Assembly: GCF_027942865.1 (NCBI RefSeq)
Contig: NC_134526.1
Location: forward strand, 15,001-79,000
DNA length: 64,000 nt
Direction of reading: 5' to 3'
Source of the DNA: Odontesthes bonariensis
Taxonomy: Eukaryota; Chordata; Actinopteri; Atheriniformes; Atherinopsidae
In this document: one piece after another, positions 40,130-53,084 of the stretch
How positions within the stretch are numbered: the first letter of the stretch is position 1
How the letters are laid out: each line of letters begins with the position of its first letter
Notes under the pieces: model-generated
Databases searched by the model: none
Seen by the model: only the letters and a program-made list of their open reading frames with translations
Told to the model about the DNA's origin: nothing
Position numbers and translations under genes: made by a program

Positions 40130-41070
40130 TATTTGATACTTTTTCTCCTTCTACTTCTTTTAATATTTTCTTATATTAAGACTTTTTTTATCCGGGGTTT
40201 ACTGTTTTATTTTTACTGTGTTGTAGGGAGACCGAGACTCACGAATATTTCTGAGAACATATTCCAGAAGTGACTCTGAGCTGGTGTCTGTAGAAGGAAG
40301 AAAACTGAAGAAACTGAAGAAACTATGACAGATTTACGTTGTATCTGCTGTGTCAGCGCTCCCCCGGGGGGGAACCCTCCCAGGCCACAGGGGCTGAAAA
40401 AGGAAACTCACAAACTTCGAAGAATTTTTTTCTCTTTTAATTTTTTTCTCTTTGAAGGTGTCAGTTTCATTTTCTGTCTTTCCAGGATGAAGCTTTATTT
40501 AAACCCCAGGATGGCAGACACCTCCATGGACCAGGACCCTCAGAACCATCAGAATCATCAGGACCATCAGAACCATCAGAACCATCAGAACCAGCAGGAC
40601 CATCAGAACCAGCAGAACCACCAGGACCCTCAGAACCATCAGAATCATCAGGACCATCAGAACCATCAGAACCATCAGAACCAGCAGGACCATCAGAACC
40701 AGCAGAACCAGCAGAACCAGCAGAACCAGCAGAACTAGCAGGATCTCCTCTGAGTGAGTTTATTCTGTTTTTACTGAACTTTTAGTTTCAGGTCTGCAGA
40801 GAGAACTCAGTTCAGTTATGATTGAACTTTATTTTCTTTATCGGGTAACAAACTGAAGCCTAAAGAAAGACAAACCTTTTTCTTTCTTTAAGAAAGACAA
40901 ACCTTTTTCTTTCTTTGAGCATTAAGCACAAATAAACCTTCTATGACACGTTTCATTTCATGATGTCATCCTTTGTTTTTCCTTTGTTTTCTTCATTTTC
41001 TACTTTTAGTTTTTTACTGCTGACAGATTATCCTTCTACGTTTTATTGGTGTTACTGATGTTACAGATGT
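40130..41070. other. Noncoding interval with Gln/His-codon repeat
   Basis: Includes a tandem repeat at 40530-40738 (9-bp words cagaaccat/cag; a ~90-bp segment is duplicated). It reads as a Gln/Asn/His tract in one frame, but no gene structure supports it. A 40-bp direct repeat (aaagacaaacctttttcttt) is at 40863-40917. Confidence 0.6.
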
Positions 41071-41489
41071 TACACTGGAAAAAAATCAAAGTCTTACCAA
41101 GTATATTTGTCTCATTTCTTGTCAAAATATCTCATTACACTTAATATAAGACACAACTGCCTAACAAGGACCATTTCAGCCAGATATAGGTACTTGTTTG
41201 AAGACAATACATCTGGAATATCTTGTTAAATGAAAAAGTCTTAAAAACAAATTGTTTTGAGTCACATATCATATGAAACAAGCTTTTTTGACATTTGAAG
41301 AGGTTTTTAAGCTAATTGCAAGATAACTTTTATCTCAAAAGTCCTAAATATCACATCTTATTTCAAGAGATCTTGACAAGCCGATTTTCACTAATTCCAT
41401 TGGCAGATTTTTTTGCTTATTTCAAGCAAAAACGTCTTTTATTTGTGTTTTTTTTACTCATTTTTGGAGGGGCATTTTTTCCAGTGTAC
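41070..41489. mobile_element. MITE with CACTGGAAAAAA termini, copy 1
   Basis: Left CACTGGAAAAAAAT and right ATTTTTTCCAGTG are inverted repeats flanked by TA, so a Tc1/mariner-type MITE is likely. A second copy, inverted, is at 58.89-59.31 kb. Confidence 0.75.
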
Positions 41490-41649
41490 TGATGTTGCAG
41501 ATGTTACAGATGTTACTGAATGATTTGTTATGAGTTGATAGTTTCAGTTTGAGCGTATTGATGGGGACCCAAAACTTTATTGTCCTGACTGTGATGAACA
41601 GTTTCTAAACTCGTTGTTTCCAGGTGAATTCATGTTGTTAACCCTAACC

Positions 41650-43232
41650 CAAATCCTCCTAAACAGTCAAACCCAGACCTCCTCTCCACAGAAAAATGCA
41701 ACGAATTTGCCAACTTTTTTAGCCAAAAAATCAAAACAATTAGACAAAACAAGAAAACTAATCTGTGTCTAAAACCTGGAAATAACTCTGACGTTATGTC
41801 ACAGTTTAAATCAACAATAGTTGATTTAAAAATCCTAGAGGAAACAGTTCGGCATCTGAAATCAACAACTTGTTCTCTGGACATAATACCATCTGACTTT
41901 TTAAAAACTGTTTTTACCTCAGTAGAAAGCGATCTCCTACAAATAGTTAACAGCTCACTGGCATCAGGCATTTTTCCCAAGTCACTAAAGACAGCTGCCA
42001 TTAAGCCACTCTTAAAGAAGAGAACTCTAGATGCCTCTATGATGAACAACTACAGACCTGTCTCTAACCTCTCTTTTATATCCAAGATTATTGAGAAAGT
42101 TGTATTTAACCAGCTCAACGACTTTCTGTGGAGTCCCCCAGGGGTCAATTCTTGGACCTCTTCTGTTTAACTTGTATATGCTCCCTTTGGGTCAGATATT
42201 ACAGAACTTTAACATCAATTATCACAGTTATGCAGACGATACACAACTTTATGTGTCTCTGTCACCATTGCGACTGCAGCCCAGCAGACGTACTGTGTCA
42301 GTGTCTGGAGGAAGTAAACACCTGGATGAGTGAGAATTTTCTACAATTAAATGAAGTCCAAACTGAGATCATTCTGTTTGGGAGCAAAGAGAAGAGGGTC
42401 AGCGTTGGTAAATATCTTGAGACTCGGGACCTTACAATCACTGACCGAGTTGGTAACCTCGGAGTGTTGATAGACTCAGATCTGACTTTCAGCAGCCACA
42501 TCAAAGCTGTCACCAAGGCAGCTTTTTACCATCTCAGAAACATCAACAGAATTAAAGGTTTCCTCTCCCAAACAGACCAGGAGAAACTCATCCATGCATT
42601 CATCTCCAGCAGACTCCATCACTGTAACGCTCTTTTAACTGGACTTCCCAAAAAGAGCATTAAACATCTGCAGCTCATCCAGAACGCTGCTGCTGGAGTT
42701 TTAACCCGGACTAAGAGATCTGAACACATCACAGCAGCTTTAAAATCTTTACTCTGGCTTCCAGTCAGTCACAGAATAGATTTTAAAAGCCTGCTGATGG
42801 TTTACAATCTGTGATCTGTTCAGAGAATATAAACCCAGCAGAGCTCTTAGATCCAAGGACTCAGGTCAGCTGGTCCAGTCCAGAGTCCAGACTAAACATG
42901 GAGAAGCAGCATTTAGCTGTTATGCTGCAAACAAGTGGAACAAACTGCCAGTGGAGATTAAACTTTCACCAAATGGAGACATTTTTAAATCCAGGTTAAA
43001 AACATTTCTGTTCTTATGTGTCTATGCATGAAATCTGCACGCTATCTTTGAACTTATCTGGACTGTTGCTGGTTTTTAAATTCATTCAAATGATTTTATT
43101 TGTTTCTCTTCATATTCTTTTATGTATTTTAATGCTTCTTCCACTCCCTGCTGCAATGCTTTTATTTTATGTGAAGCACTTTGAATTGTTTGTAAATGAA
43201 ATGTGCTACAAATACATTTGATTTGATTTGAT
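41650..43232 (+). mobile_element. L2-type LINE with internal deletion
   Basis: Plus-strand frames: [54 protein letters not shown]. There is then an abrupt jump near 42124 to [20 protein letters not shown] and YADDTQLY, so roughly 100 codons of the RT palm are missing. The thumb follows (FSSHIKAVTKAAFYHLRNIN, HHCNALLTGLPKKSIKHLQL) and the 3' tail ends in TGATTTGATTTGATTT. Several stops and frameshifts. Confidence 0.9.
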
Positions 43233-43782
43233 TTATAAAAGGTCTGAATGTTCAGTCTTCTTTGGTTTGTGGTAAAGCTGAGGCTGAGCGAGGTGTTTCT
43301 GGGTGGAAACCCCACTTTGTGGAAAGTGATTAATAAGATCTGGTGCTGAACTCCATCCGAGCGGCTGGTCGGTCAGAGCTGGTTTCCAGTCAGAAGTGGA
43401 AACATCCGTCATTAGCGCAGACGAGCTAACGAAGCTCACTAAGTTTCATTTCAGAGTGGGGCCTGCAGAGTTTGGGAATCAGAGTGAGTCACTCACATCT
43501 TCTCACTCTCAGCCCTTCTTCTCGATTAAAAACAGTTTCCGCTCAGGCTTCAGCTGATGGCTGCTGCTCGCTGTCCTCCCGTTCGCCGCTGCTCTGAAAC
43601 TCATCGTGCGGTCGCTCATGATGACGAACTTTTCCACCTTGAAGCTTTCTGCCCGCCGTCACTGGGAAACCTTCGTGGAAAGAGACGGTTTTCAGCCGAG
43701 CGATGACAGATAAATACCTGTAACTCAGCGCAGTTACGGCCTCAGAGCTCAGAGTCAATTGGACCTCCAGCCCCAACACGCA
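43233..43782. other. Noncoding interval upstream of the interferon gene
   Basis: No coding frame supported; likely single-copy flank. Confidence 0.4.
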
Positions 43783-44052
43783 GGTCAGTGTCCACATACT
43801 TATGGACCTGTGTCCACATACTTATGGACCTGTGTCCACATACTTATGGACCTGTGCTGTGTGTTCACATACTTATGGACCTGTGTCCACATACTTATGG
43901 ACCTGTGCTGTGTGTCCACATACTTATGGACCTGTGTCCACATACTTATGGACCTGTGCTGTGTGTCCACATACTTATGGACCTGTGTCCACATACTTAT
44001 GGACCTGTGTCCACATACTTTTGGACCTGTGTCCACATACTTTTGGAAGCAC
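43783..44052. repeat. 20-bp minisatellite 0.3 kb upstream of the interferon gene
   Basis: About 12 copies of gtccacatacttatggacct with intermittent gctgtgt insertions. It is close enough to fall in the interferon promoter. Confidence 0.97.
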
Positions 44053-44375
44053 ATTTGAACAAACAAACAGCTGTTTACCGTTGCCATGACAGCCGTGCTG
44101 AAGCAGCTGTGGATTGTCTCCTGAAAACAAAGGAACTTGTTTAACCTTTTTCGAGCCTGATCAGACCTGAGTGACTCACCTGGTCCTGGTCCAGGACTCC
44201 GGCTGCTGCGGTTCATGACTCACACAGGTAGATGCTCTCTGATTGGCTGATTGGTCCTGACATCCAGCCAATCTGCTGCTGTCTCCTCCAGGTAACTCAC
44301 CTGAAGCTGCAGGCTCACTCAGAACACAGACAGGAACCCACCGGAGACTCCAGGACCAGATCCAGATCCAGAACC

Positions 44376-45738
44376 ATGAGGCCCTCCTCAGTCCTCTTCG
44401 TCTTCCTGCTCCTCTGCTGCCTCCAGATGATGCTGGTTTCCATGCCGACGTGCCGGCTGCCCGGAAAGGTGGTCCAGAACACCCACAACCTGCTCCGAGA
44501 CCTGGTAGGCCATTGTAGACTCTGTCTCCGGTTCTGCTCCGGTTCTGACCCGGTTCTGCTCCTGGTTCTTAATCTGCTTCCTGTCCTGCAGGGGGCGGCG
44601 TTTCCTGCCCAGTGCCATCAGTACAAGATCCGCTTCCCAGACTCCGCCCTCTCTGCCTCGGCCTTCCCAGACTCCGCCCACTCTCAGGTAAGCATCTGAC
44701 CTCAATCACAGAGCTGCCTCTGACCTCACCGCAGTCCTACAGCCAATCACAGAGCTGCCTCTGACCTCACCGCAGTCCTACAGCCAATCACAGAGCCGGC
44801 TTTGAGCAGAACTTTGATTCCCCGCAGTGTCACTGGACGTCGGCGCTGGTGTACGAGTCCCTACAGGGGGCGGGGCTAATGTTCGACGAGTACGAGTTAC
44901 CTGAGGGAGTGGGCGGAGTCACGTGGGATGAACAGAAACTGGACCACTACCTGAACCTGCAGTACCGCCTGGTGGAGGACCACTTGTGTGTGAGTACCAG
45001 GACCGCTGTGGAGGGGCCACATTCATTCATTCATTCATTCAGTCATTTATTCATTCATTTATTTATTTATTCATTCATTCATTCATTCATTCATTTATTC
45101 ATTTGTTCATTCGTCCATTTGTTCATTCATTCATTCATTCATTCATTCATTTATTCATTCATTCATTCATTCATTTATTCATTCATTCATTCATTTATTC
45201 ATTCGTTCATTTGTTCATTCGTCCATTTGTTCATTCATTCATTTATTCAGTCATTCATTCATTCATTCATTCATTCATTCAGTCATTTATTCATTCATTC
45301 ATTCATTCATTCGTTCATTTGTTCATTCATTCATTTGTTCATTCATTCATTTGTTCATTTATTCATTCATTCATTCATTTGTTCATTCATTCTTTTGTTC
45401 ATTCATTCATTTGTTCATTCATTCATTGTCTCTGCAGCTGAACAACACCGAGGCTGCAGGTGTTTTATCGCCGTACTTCAGATATGTGCAGGATGTTGTT
45501 GAGCAGAAGGTAAACAACAAACAAACTGTTTAAACTGTTCAACTGTCACAGAGTGGACCAATCAGAGCTAAGGGGGCGGGTCTCTGTGTGACAAATCAGA
45601 GCTAAGCGGGCGGGTCTCTGTGTGTTACAGGACAGTGCTGCATGCGGCTGGCAGGCTCTGAGAAGAGATCTGCTCTGGCTCCTAAAGTCCTCCCTCCGCA
45701 ATCACCACAACTGCTTCAACTGGACCAGAGCCCAGTGA
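44376..45738 (+). CDS. Type I interferon, five exons, intact
   Basis: Exons 44376-44504, 44592-44687, 44828-44989, 45438-45509, 45631-45738. All four introns are GT-AG and phase 0, which is the gene plan of fish type I interferons; total 188 aa. A signal peptide at residues ~1-23 (VLFVFLLLCCLQMML) is followed by mature helix A (CRLPGKVVQNTHNLL). Exon 3 has the family VTWDEQKLDHYLN signature; exon 5 has the helix F region WQALRRDLLWLL. The mature part has six cysteines, suggesting a four-cysteine (group II-like) or variant subgroup. Sequons: NNT (exon 4) and NWT near the C-terminus. Secreted antiviral cytokine acting through class II cytokine receptors. A weak ISRE-like GAAAACAAAGGAACT lies at 44123-44137. 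Exon 2 carries an in-frame FPDSA repeat. Subgroup not resolved. Confidence 0.9.
45023..45428. repeat. (ATTC)n microsatellite in interferon intron 3
   Basis: About 100 ATTC tetramers with ATTT, GTTC and GTCC variants fill almost the whole intron, ending about 9 bp from the exon 4 acceptor. Confidence 0.98.
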
Positions 45739-46145
45739 CCACTTCCGGCCACGCCTACATGATCGTTTCGAGACCACGCCCACTGGGACCCCACTTTCTC
45801 ACTCAAACCTCGTTTCAATAGAGTTGTTTGTATTAAGAAAATATTTATTTACATAATTCTATTTATTTGTTTATTTATTCATAATTTATTTATTTGTTTA
45901 TTTATTCATAATTTATTTATTTATTCATTTTTTATTTGTTTATTCATTCATAACTTTTTGTTTGTTTATTTATTCATCATTTTTTATTTATTCATATTTT
46001 TATTTGTTTATTTGTTTATTTATTCATCATTTTTTATTTATCATGGCCATTTATACTTGAATATTTATATTTTGACACCACATATGATATATTTTACAAT
46101 CTCGTTTCTATTGTCTTTTTGTTTGTTTCAGATTAAAGCATCATA
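45739..46145 (+). promoter_or_regulatory. AU-rich interferon 3' UTR and polyadenylation signal
   Basis: More than a dozen ATTTA pentamers, many overlapping as TTATTTATTTA, lie at 45838-46040. ATTAAA is at 46132-46137. Overlapping AUUUA words mark unstable cytokine mRNAs. Some of the A/T repetition could be simple microsatellite expansion. Confidence 0.7.
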
Positions 46146-46169
46146 AAAAAAATCTGTTTAAACTTTTCT

Positions 46170-49100
46170 GTGTCAGTAAACAGTCAGTAAACAGTGGGTA
46201 AACAGTCAGTAAATAGTAAACGGTGGATAAACAGTCAGTAAACGGTAAACGGTGGGTAAACAGTGAGTAAACAGTGGATAAACAGTCAGTAAACAGTCAA
46301 CAGTCAGTAACCAGTCAATAAACAAAAACAGTGGGTAAACAGTCAATAAGCAGTCAATAAGCAGTCAGTAAACAGTCAGTAAACAGTGGGTAAACAGTAA
46401 ACGGTGGGTAAACAGTCAGTAAACAGTGGATAAACAGTCAGTAAGCAGTCAGTAAACAGTGGGTAAACAGTCAGTAACCAGTCAATAAACAAAAACAGTG
46501 GGTAAACAGTCAGTAAACAGTGGGTAAACAGTCAACAGTCAGTAACCAGTCAATAAACAAAAACAGTGGGTAAACAGTCAGTAAACAGTGGGTAAACAGT
46601 CAGTAAAAAGTGGGCAAACAGTCAGTAAACCGTGGATAAACAGTCAGTAAACAGTGGGTAAACAGTCAGTAAACAGTGGGTAAACAGTGGGTAAACAGTC
46701 AGTAAACAGTAAATAGTGGGTACAGTCAGTAAACAGTAAATAGTGTGTAAACAGTGGGTAAACAGTCAGTAAACAGTAAACAATGGGTAAACAGTGGGTA
46801 AACAGTCAGTAAACAGTAAATAGTGGGTAAACAGTCAGTAAATAGTGGGTAAACAGTCAGTTGACAGTAAACGTTGGTAAACAGTGGGTAAACAGTGAGT
46901 AAACAGTGGGTAAACAGTCAGTAAACAGTGGATAAACAGTCAGTAAACAGCAAGCAGTCGGTAAACAGTGGGTAAACAGTCAGTAAGCAGTGGGTAAACA
47001 GTCAGTAACCAGTCAATAAACAAAAACAGTGGGTAAACAGTCAGTAAACAGTGGATAAACAGTCAGTAAACAGTGGGTAAACAGTCAACAGTCAGTAACC
47101 AGTCAATAAACAAAAACAGTGGGTAAACAGTCAGTAAACAGTCAGTAAACAGTGGGCAAACAGTCAGTAAACCGTGGATAAACAGTCAGTAAACAGTGGG
47201 TAAACAGTCAGTAAACAGTAAATAGTGGGTACAGTCAGTAAACAGTAAATAGTGGGTAAACAGTGGGTAAACAGTCAGTAAACAGTAAACAATGGGTAAA
47301 CAGTGGGTAAACAGTGGGTAAACAGTCAGTAAACAGTAAATAGTGGGTAAACAGTCAGTAAATAGTGGGTAAACAGTCAGTTGACAGTAAACGTTGGTAA
47401 ACAGTGGGTAAACAGTGAGTAAACAGTGGGTAAACAGTCAGTAAACAGTGGATAAACAGTGGATAAACAGTCAGTAAACAGCAAGCAGTCGGTAAACAGT
47501 GGGTAAACAGTCAGTAAGCAGTGGGTAAACAGTCAATATACAATCAGTAAGCAGTCAGTAAACAGTCAGTAAACAGTGAGTAAACAATGGGTAAACAGTA
47601 AGTAAACAGTAAACAGTGGGTAAACAGTCAGTAAACAGTAAATAGTGGGTAAACAGTGGGTAAACAGTGGGTAAACAGTCAGTAAACAGTCAGTAAACAG
47701 TAAACAATGGGTAAACAGTGGGTAAACAGTCAGTAAACAGTAAATAGTGGGTAAACAGTCAATAAATAGTGGGTAAACAGTCAGTTGACAGTAAACGTTG
47801 GTAAACAGTGAGTAAACAGTGAGTAAACAGTGGGTAAACAGTCAGTAAACAGTGGATAAACAGTGGATAAACAGTCAGTAAACAGCAAGCAGTCGGTAAA
47901 CAGTGGGTAAACAGTCAGTAAACAGTGGGTAAACAATCAATATACAGTCAGTAAGCAGTCAGTAAACAGTGGGTAAACAATGGGTAAACAGACAGTAAAA
48001 AAGTCAGTAAACAGTAAATAGTGGGTAAACAGTCAGTAAACAGTAAACAGTCAGTAAACAGCGGGTAAACAAACAGTGGGTAAACAATGGGTAAACAGTC
48101 TGTAAACGATAAACAGTGGGTAAACAATGGATAAACAGACAGTAAACAGTCAGTAAACAGTGGGCAAACAGTCAGTAAACAGTGGGTAAACAGTCGGTAA
48201 ACAGTGGGTAAACAGTCAGTAAACAGTGGGTAAACAATCAATATACAGTCAGTAAGCAGTCAGTAAACAGTGGGTAAACAATGGGTAAACAGACAGTAAA
48301 AAAGTCAGTAAACAGTAAATAGTAGGTAAACAGTCAGTAAACAGTAAACAGTCAGTAAACAGCGGGTAAACAAACAGTGGGTAAACAATGGGTAAACAGT
48401 CTGTAAACGATAAACAGTGGGTAAACAGTCAGTAAACAGTGGGTAAACAGTCGGAAAACAGTTGGTAAACAGTCAGTAAATAGTGGGTAAACAGTCAGTA
48501 AACAGTGGGTACACAGTCAGTAAACAGTAAATAGTGGGTAAACAGCGGGTAAACAAACAGTGGGTAAACAATGGGTAAACAGTCAGTAAACAGTAAATAG
48601 TGGGTAAACAGTCAGTAAATAGTTGGTAAACAGTGGGTAAACAGTCAGTAAACAGTAAACAATGGGTAAACAGTGTGTAAACAGTCAGTAAACAGTAAAT
48701 AGTGGGTAAACAGTCAATAAATAGTGGGTAAACAGTCAGTTGACAGTAAACGTTGGTAAACAGTGGGTAAACAGTGAGTAAACAGTGGGTAAACAGTCAG
48801 TAAACAGTGGATAAACAGTCAGTAAACAGCAAGCAGTCGGTAAACAGTGGGTAAACAGTCAGTAAACAGTGGGTAAACAATCAATATACAGTCAGTAAGC
48901 AGTCAGTAAACAGTGGGTAAACAATGGGTAAACAGACAGTAAAAAGTCAGTAAACAGTAAATAGTGTGTAAACAGTCAGTAAACAGTAAACAGTCAGTAA
49001 ACAGTGGGTAAACAGTAAGTAAACAGTAAAAAGTGGGTAAACAGTCAGTAAACAGTAAATAGTGGCTAAACAGTCAGTAAATAGTCAGTAAACAGCGGGT

Positions 49101-52100
49101 AAACAAACAGTGGGTAAACAATGGGTAAACAATGGGTAAACAGTCTGTAAACGGTAAACAATGGGTAAACAGACAGTAAACAGTCAGTAAACAGTGGGCA
49201 AACAGTCAGTAAACAGTGGGTAAACAGTCGAAAAACAGTGGGTAAACAGTCAGTAAATAGTGGGTAAACAGTCAGTAAACAGTGGGTACACAGTCGGTAA
49301 ACAGTAAATAGTGGGTAAACAGACAGTAAACAGTGGGTACACAGTCGGTAAACAGTAAATAGTGGGTAAACAGACAGTAAACAGTCAGTAAACAGTGGGC
49401 AAACAGTCAGTAAACAGTGGGTAAACAGTCGGAAAACAGTTGGTAAACAGTCAGTAAATAGTGGGTAAACAGTCAGTAAACAGTGGGTACACAGTCAGTA
49501 AACAGTAAATAGTGGGTAAACAGCGGGTAAACAAACAGTGGGTAAACAATGGGTAAACAGTCAGTAAACAGTAAATAGTGGGTAAACAGTCAGTAAATAG
49601 TGGGTAAACAGTGAATAAACAGTCAGTAAACAGTCAGTAAACAGTAAACAATGGGTAAACAGTGTGTAAACAGTCAGTAAACAGTAAATAGTGGGTAAAC
49701 AGTCAATAAATAGTGGGTAAACAGTCAGTTGACAGTAAACGTTGGTAAACAGTTGGTAAACAGTGAGTAAACAGTGGGTAAACAGTCAGTAAACAGTGGA
49801 TAAACAGTCAGTAAACAGCAAGCAGTCGGTAAACAGTGGGTAAACAGTCAGTAAACAGTGGGTAAACAATCAATATACAGTCAGTAAGCAGTCAGTAAAC
49901 AGTGGGTAAACAATGGGTAAACAGACAGTAAAAAGTCAGTAAACAGTAAATAGTGTGTAAACAGTCAGTAAACAGCAAACAGTTAGTAAACAGTGGGTAA
50001 ACAGTAAGTAAACAGTAAAAAGTGGGTAAACAGTCAGTAAACAGTAAATAGTGGCTAAACAGTCAGTAAATAGTCAGTAAACAGCGGGTAAACAAACAGT
50101 GGGTAAACAATGGGTAAACAATGGGTAAACAGTCTGTAAACGGTAAACAATGGGTAAACAGACAGTAAACAGTCAGTAAACAGTGGGCAAACAGTCAGTA
50201 AACAGTGGGTAAACAGTCGGAAAACAGTGGGTAAACAGTCAGTAAATAGTGGGTAAACAGTCAGTAAACAGTGGGTACACAGTCGGTAAACAGTAAATAG
50301 TGGGTAAACAGTCAATAAACAGTCAATAAATAGACAGTAAACAGCGGGTGAACAAACAGTGGGTAAACAATGGGTAAACAGTCAGTAAACAGTGGGTAAA
50401 CAGTCAGTAAACAGCGGGTGAACAAACAGTGGGTAAACAATGGGTAAACAGTCAGTAAACAGTGGGTATACAGTGGATAAACAGTCAGTAAACAGTAAGC
50501 AGTCAGTAAACAGTGGGTAAACAGTCAGTAAACAGTAAGCAGTCAGTAAACAGCGGGTAAACAGTCAATAAACAGTCAGTAAGCAGTCAGTAAACAGTCA
50601 GTAAAAAGTCAGTAAACAGTAAATGGTGGGTAAACAGTCAGTAAACAGTAAACAGTCAGTAAACAGTGGGTAAACAGTGGGTAAACAGTAAACAGTGGGT
50701 AAACAGTCAGTAAACAGTAAATAGTGGGTAAACAGTCAGTAAACAGTGGGTAAACAGTCAGTAAAAAGTCAGTAAACAGTAAATAGTGGGTAAACAGTCA
50801 GTAAACAGTAAACAGTAAACAGTCAGTAAACAGTGGGTAAACAGTAAGTAAACAGTAAACAGTCAGTAAACAGTAAATAGTGGCTAAACAGTCAGTAAAT
50901 AGTCAGTAAATAGCGGGTAAACAAACAGTGGGTAAACAATGGGTAAAAAGTCAGTAAACGGTAAACAGTGGGTAAACAGTGGGTAAACAATGGGTAAACA
51001 GACAGTAAACAGTCAGTAAACAGTGGATAAACAGTCGGTAAACAGTGGGTGAACAGTGGGTAAACAATGGGTAAACATACAGTAAACAGTCAGTAAACAG
51101 ACAGTAAACAGTCGGTAAACAGTGAGTAAACAGTCAGTAAATAGTAGGTAAACAGTCAGTAAACTGTGGGTACATAGTCAGTAAACAGTCAATAGTGTGT
51201 AAACAGTCAGTAAACAGTCAGTAAACAGTCAATAAATAGACAGTAAACAGCGGGTAACCAAACAGTGGCTAAACAATGGGTAAACAGTCAGTAAACAGTA
51301 AACAGTGTGTAAACAGTCAGTAAACAGTGGGTAAACAATGGGTAAACAGACAGTAATCAGTCAGTAAACAGTGGGTAAACAATTGGTAAACAGACAGTAA
51401 ACAGTCAGTAAACAGTCAGTAAACAGTGGGTAAACAGTCAGTAAACAATGGGTAAACAGTCAGTAAAAAAAATGGGTAAACAGTCAGTAAACAGTCAGTA
51501 AACAGTGGGTAAACAGTCAGTAAACAATGGGTAAACAGTCAGTAAAAAAATGGGTAAACAGTCAGTAAACAGTCAGTAAACAATGGGAAAACAGTCAGTA
51601 AACAGTCAGTAAACAGACAGTAAACAGTCAGTAAACAGTGGGTGAACAGTGGGTAAACAGTCGGTAAACAGTGGGTAAACAGTCAGTAAATAGTAGGTAA
51701 ACAGTCAGTAAACTGTGGGTGAACAGTGGGTAAACAGTCGGTAAACAGTGGGTAAACAGTCAGTAAATAGTAGGTAAACAGTCAGTAAACAGTCAATAGT
51801 GTGTAAACAGTCAATAAATAGACAGTAAACAGCGGGTAACCAAACAGTGGGTAAACAATGGGTAAACAGTCAGTAAACAATAAACAGTGTGTAAACAGTC
51901 AGTAAACAGTGGGTAAACAATGGGTAAACAGACAGTAATCAGTCAGTAAACAGTGGGTAAACAATTGGTAAACAGACAGTAAACAGTCAGTAAACAGTCA
52001 GTAAACAGTGGGTAAACGGTCAGTAAACAATGGGTAAACAGTCAGTAAAAAATGGGTAAACAGTCAGTAAACAGTCAGTAAACAATGGGAAAACAGTCAG

Positions 52101-52346
52101 TAAACAGTCAGTAAACAATGGGAAAACAGTCAGTAAACAGTCAGTAAACAATGGGAAAACAGTCAGTAAACAGTCAGTAAACAGTAAACAGTGGGTAAAC
52201 AGTCAGTAAAAAGTAAACAGTGGGTAAACAGTCAGTAAACAGCGGGTAAACAGTCAGTAAACAGATAGTAAACAGTGGGTAAACAGTCAGTAAACAGCGG
52301 GTAAACAGTCAGTAAACAGATAGTAAACAGTCAGTAAACAGCGGGT
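46170..52346. repeat. 6.2-kb minisatellite downstream of the interferon gene
   Basis: Roughly 11-12 bp units, mainly gtcagtaaaca and gtgggtaaaca, in complex order. A distinctive marker, agttgacagtaaacgttggt, occurs near 46859, 47378, 47783, 48738 and 49728. The surrounding segments match, so long blocks (about 400-1000 bp) have been duplicated as higher-order repeats. Confidence 0.98.
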
Positions 52347-52655
52347 AATCAAAGCCCCTCAGCTCAGCAGTGACTCACTCGTGTTGTATCTATTTTAGCT
52401 TCACCTGAAACATTCCTGCTGAGTCATCAGGTCCAAACTGTAACTGAGTGTTTATGCTCATTCCTGCTGAGTCATCAAACTGTAACTGAGTGTTTATGCT
52501 CATTCCTGCTGAGTCATCAAACTGTAACTGAGTGTTTATGCTCATTACTGCCATCAGTTAATCATCCTGCTGACAGACCTACAATTACCTCGTCAAGACG
52601 CAGTCCTCACCTGCTGAAGGCGTGTCTGTCAGCAAACGTTCAGCTTTCAGAGACA
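52347..52655. other. Short triplication and flank
   Basis: A 48-bp unit (cattcctgctgagtcatcaa) occurs about three times at 52413-52550. No gene. Confidence 0.8.
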
Positions 52656-53084
52656 AACTGCATGAAGAATCAGAATCAGAATCAGACTCAGAATCAGACT
52701 CAGAATCAGAATCAGAATCAGAATCAGAATCAGACTCAGAATCAGAATCAGAATCAGAATGGCTTTTATTGCCAGGTATGTGGACACACACCAGGAATTT
52801 ACACCTCGCTCTCTTTAGTGCAACAAGTACAAAAAATATCCAAAAAATAGACATGGAACAAGGCTAAAGTAGAAAGTGCAAATTGGTGCATGGTGCAAGG
52901 ATGGATATTAAATATAAATATAAATACAGAGTTCACAGTATGGTAGGATGGATTATTCAGGAGATGTACAGATGTACTGTTTTAGCTGAGGGAAGAAGCT
53001 GTTCCTGTCTTGTTGTTTTGGCGTACAGAGTTCTGTAGAAGGGAGGAGTTTAAACAGTTTGTGTCCAGGTGTGATGGGTCTGCA

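Noticed and set aside
40325-40738. 137-codon frame ending in a Gln/Asn/His tract
   Set aside because: The tract is a 9-bp tandem repeat, and the upstream part has no recognisable domain or promoter context.
41897-42049. Reverse-strand frames over LINE bodies
   Set aside because: Shadows of the L2 reverse transcriptase frame on the other strand.
43759-44216. Repetitive frames over the interferon upstream region on both strands
   Set aside because: Caused by the 20-bp minisatellite; real exons start at 44376.
44986-45441. FIHSFIHS-type protein within interferon intron 3
   Set aside because: Translation of (ATTC)n microsatellite; the GT donor at 44990 and AG acceptor at 45437 define it as intron.
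47948-50315. Tyr/Leu/Cys-rich minus-strand frames and a CRISPR-like look of the 46-52 kb array
   Set aside because: Units are directly adjacent with no unique spacers, in a vertebrate genome; it is a minisatellite.
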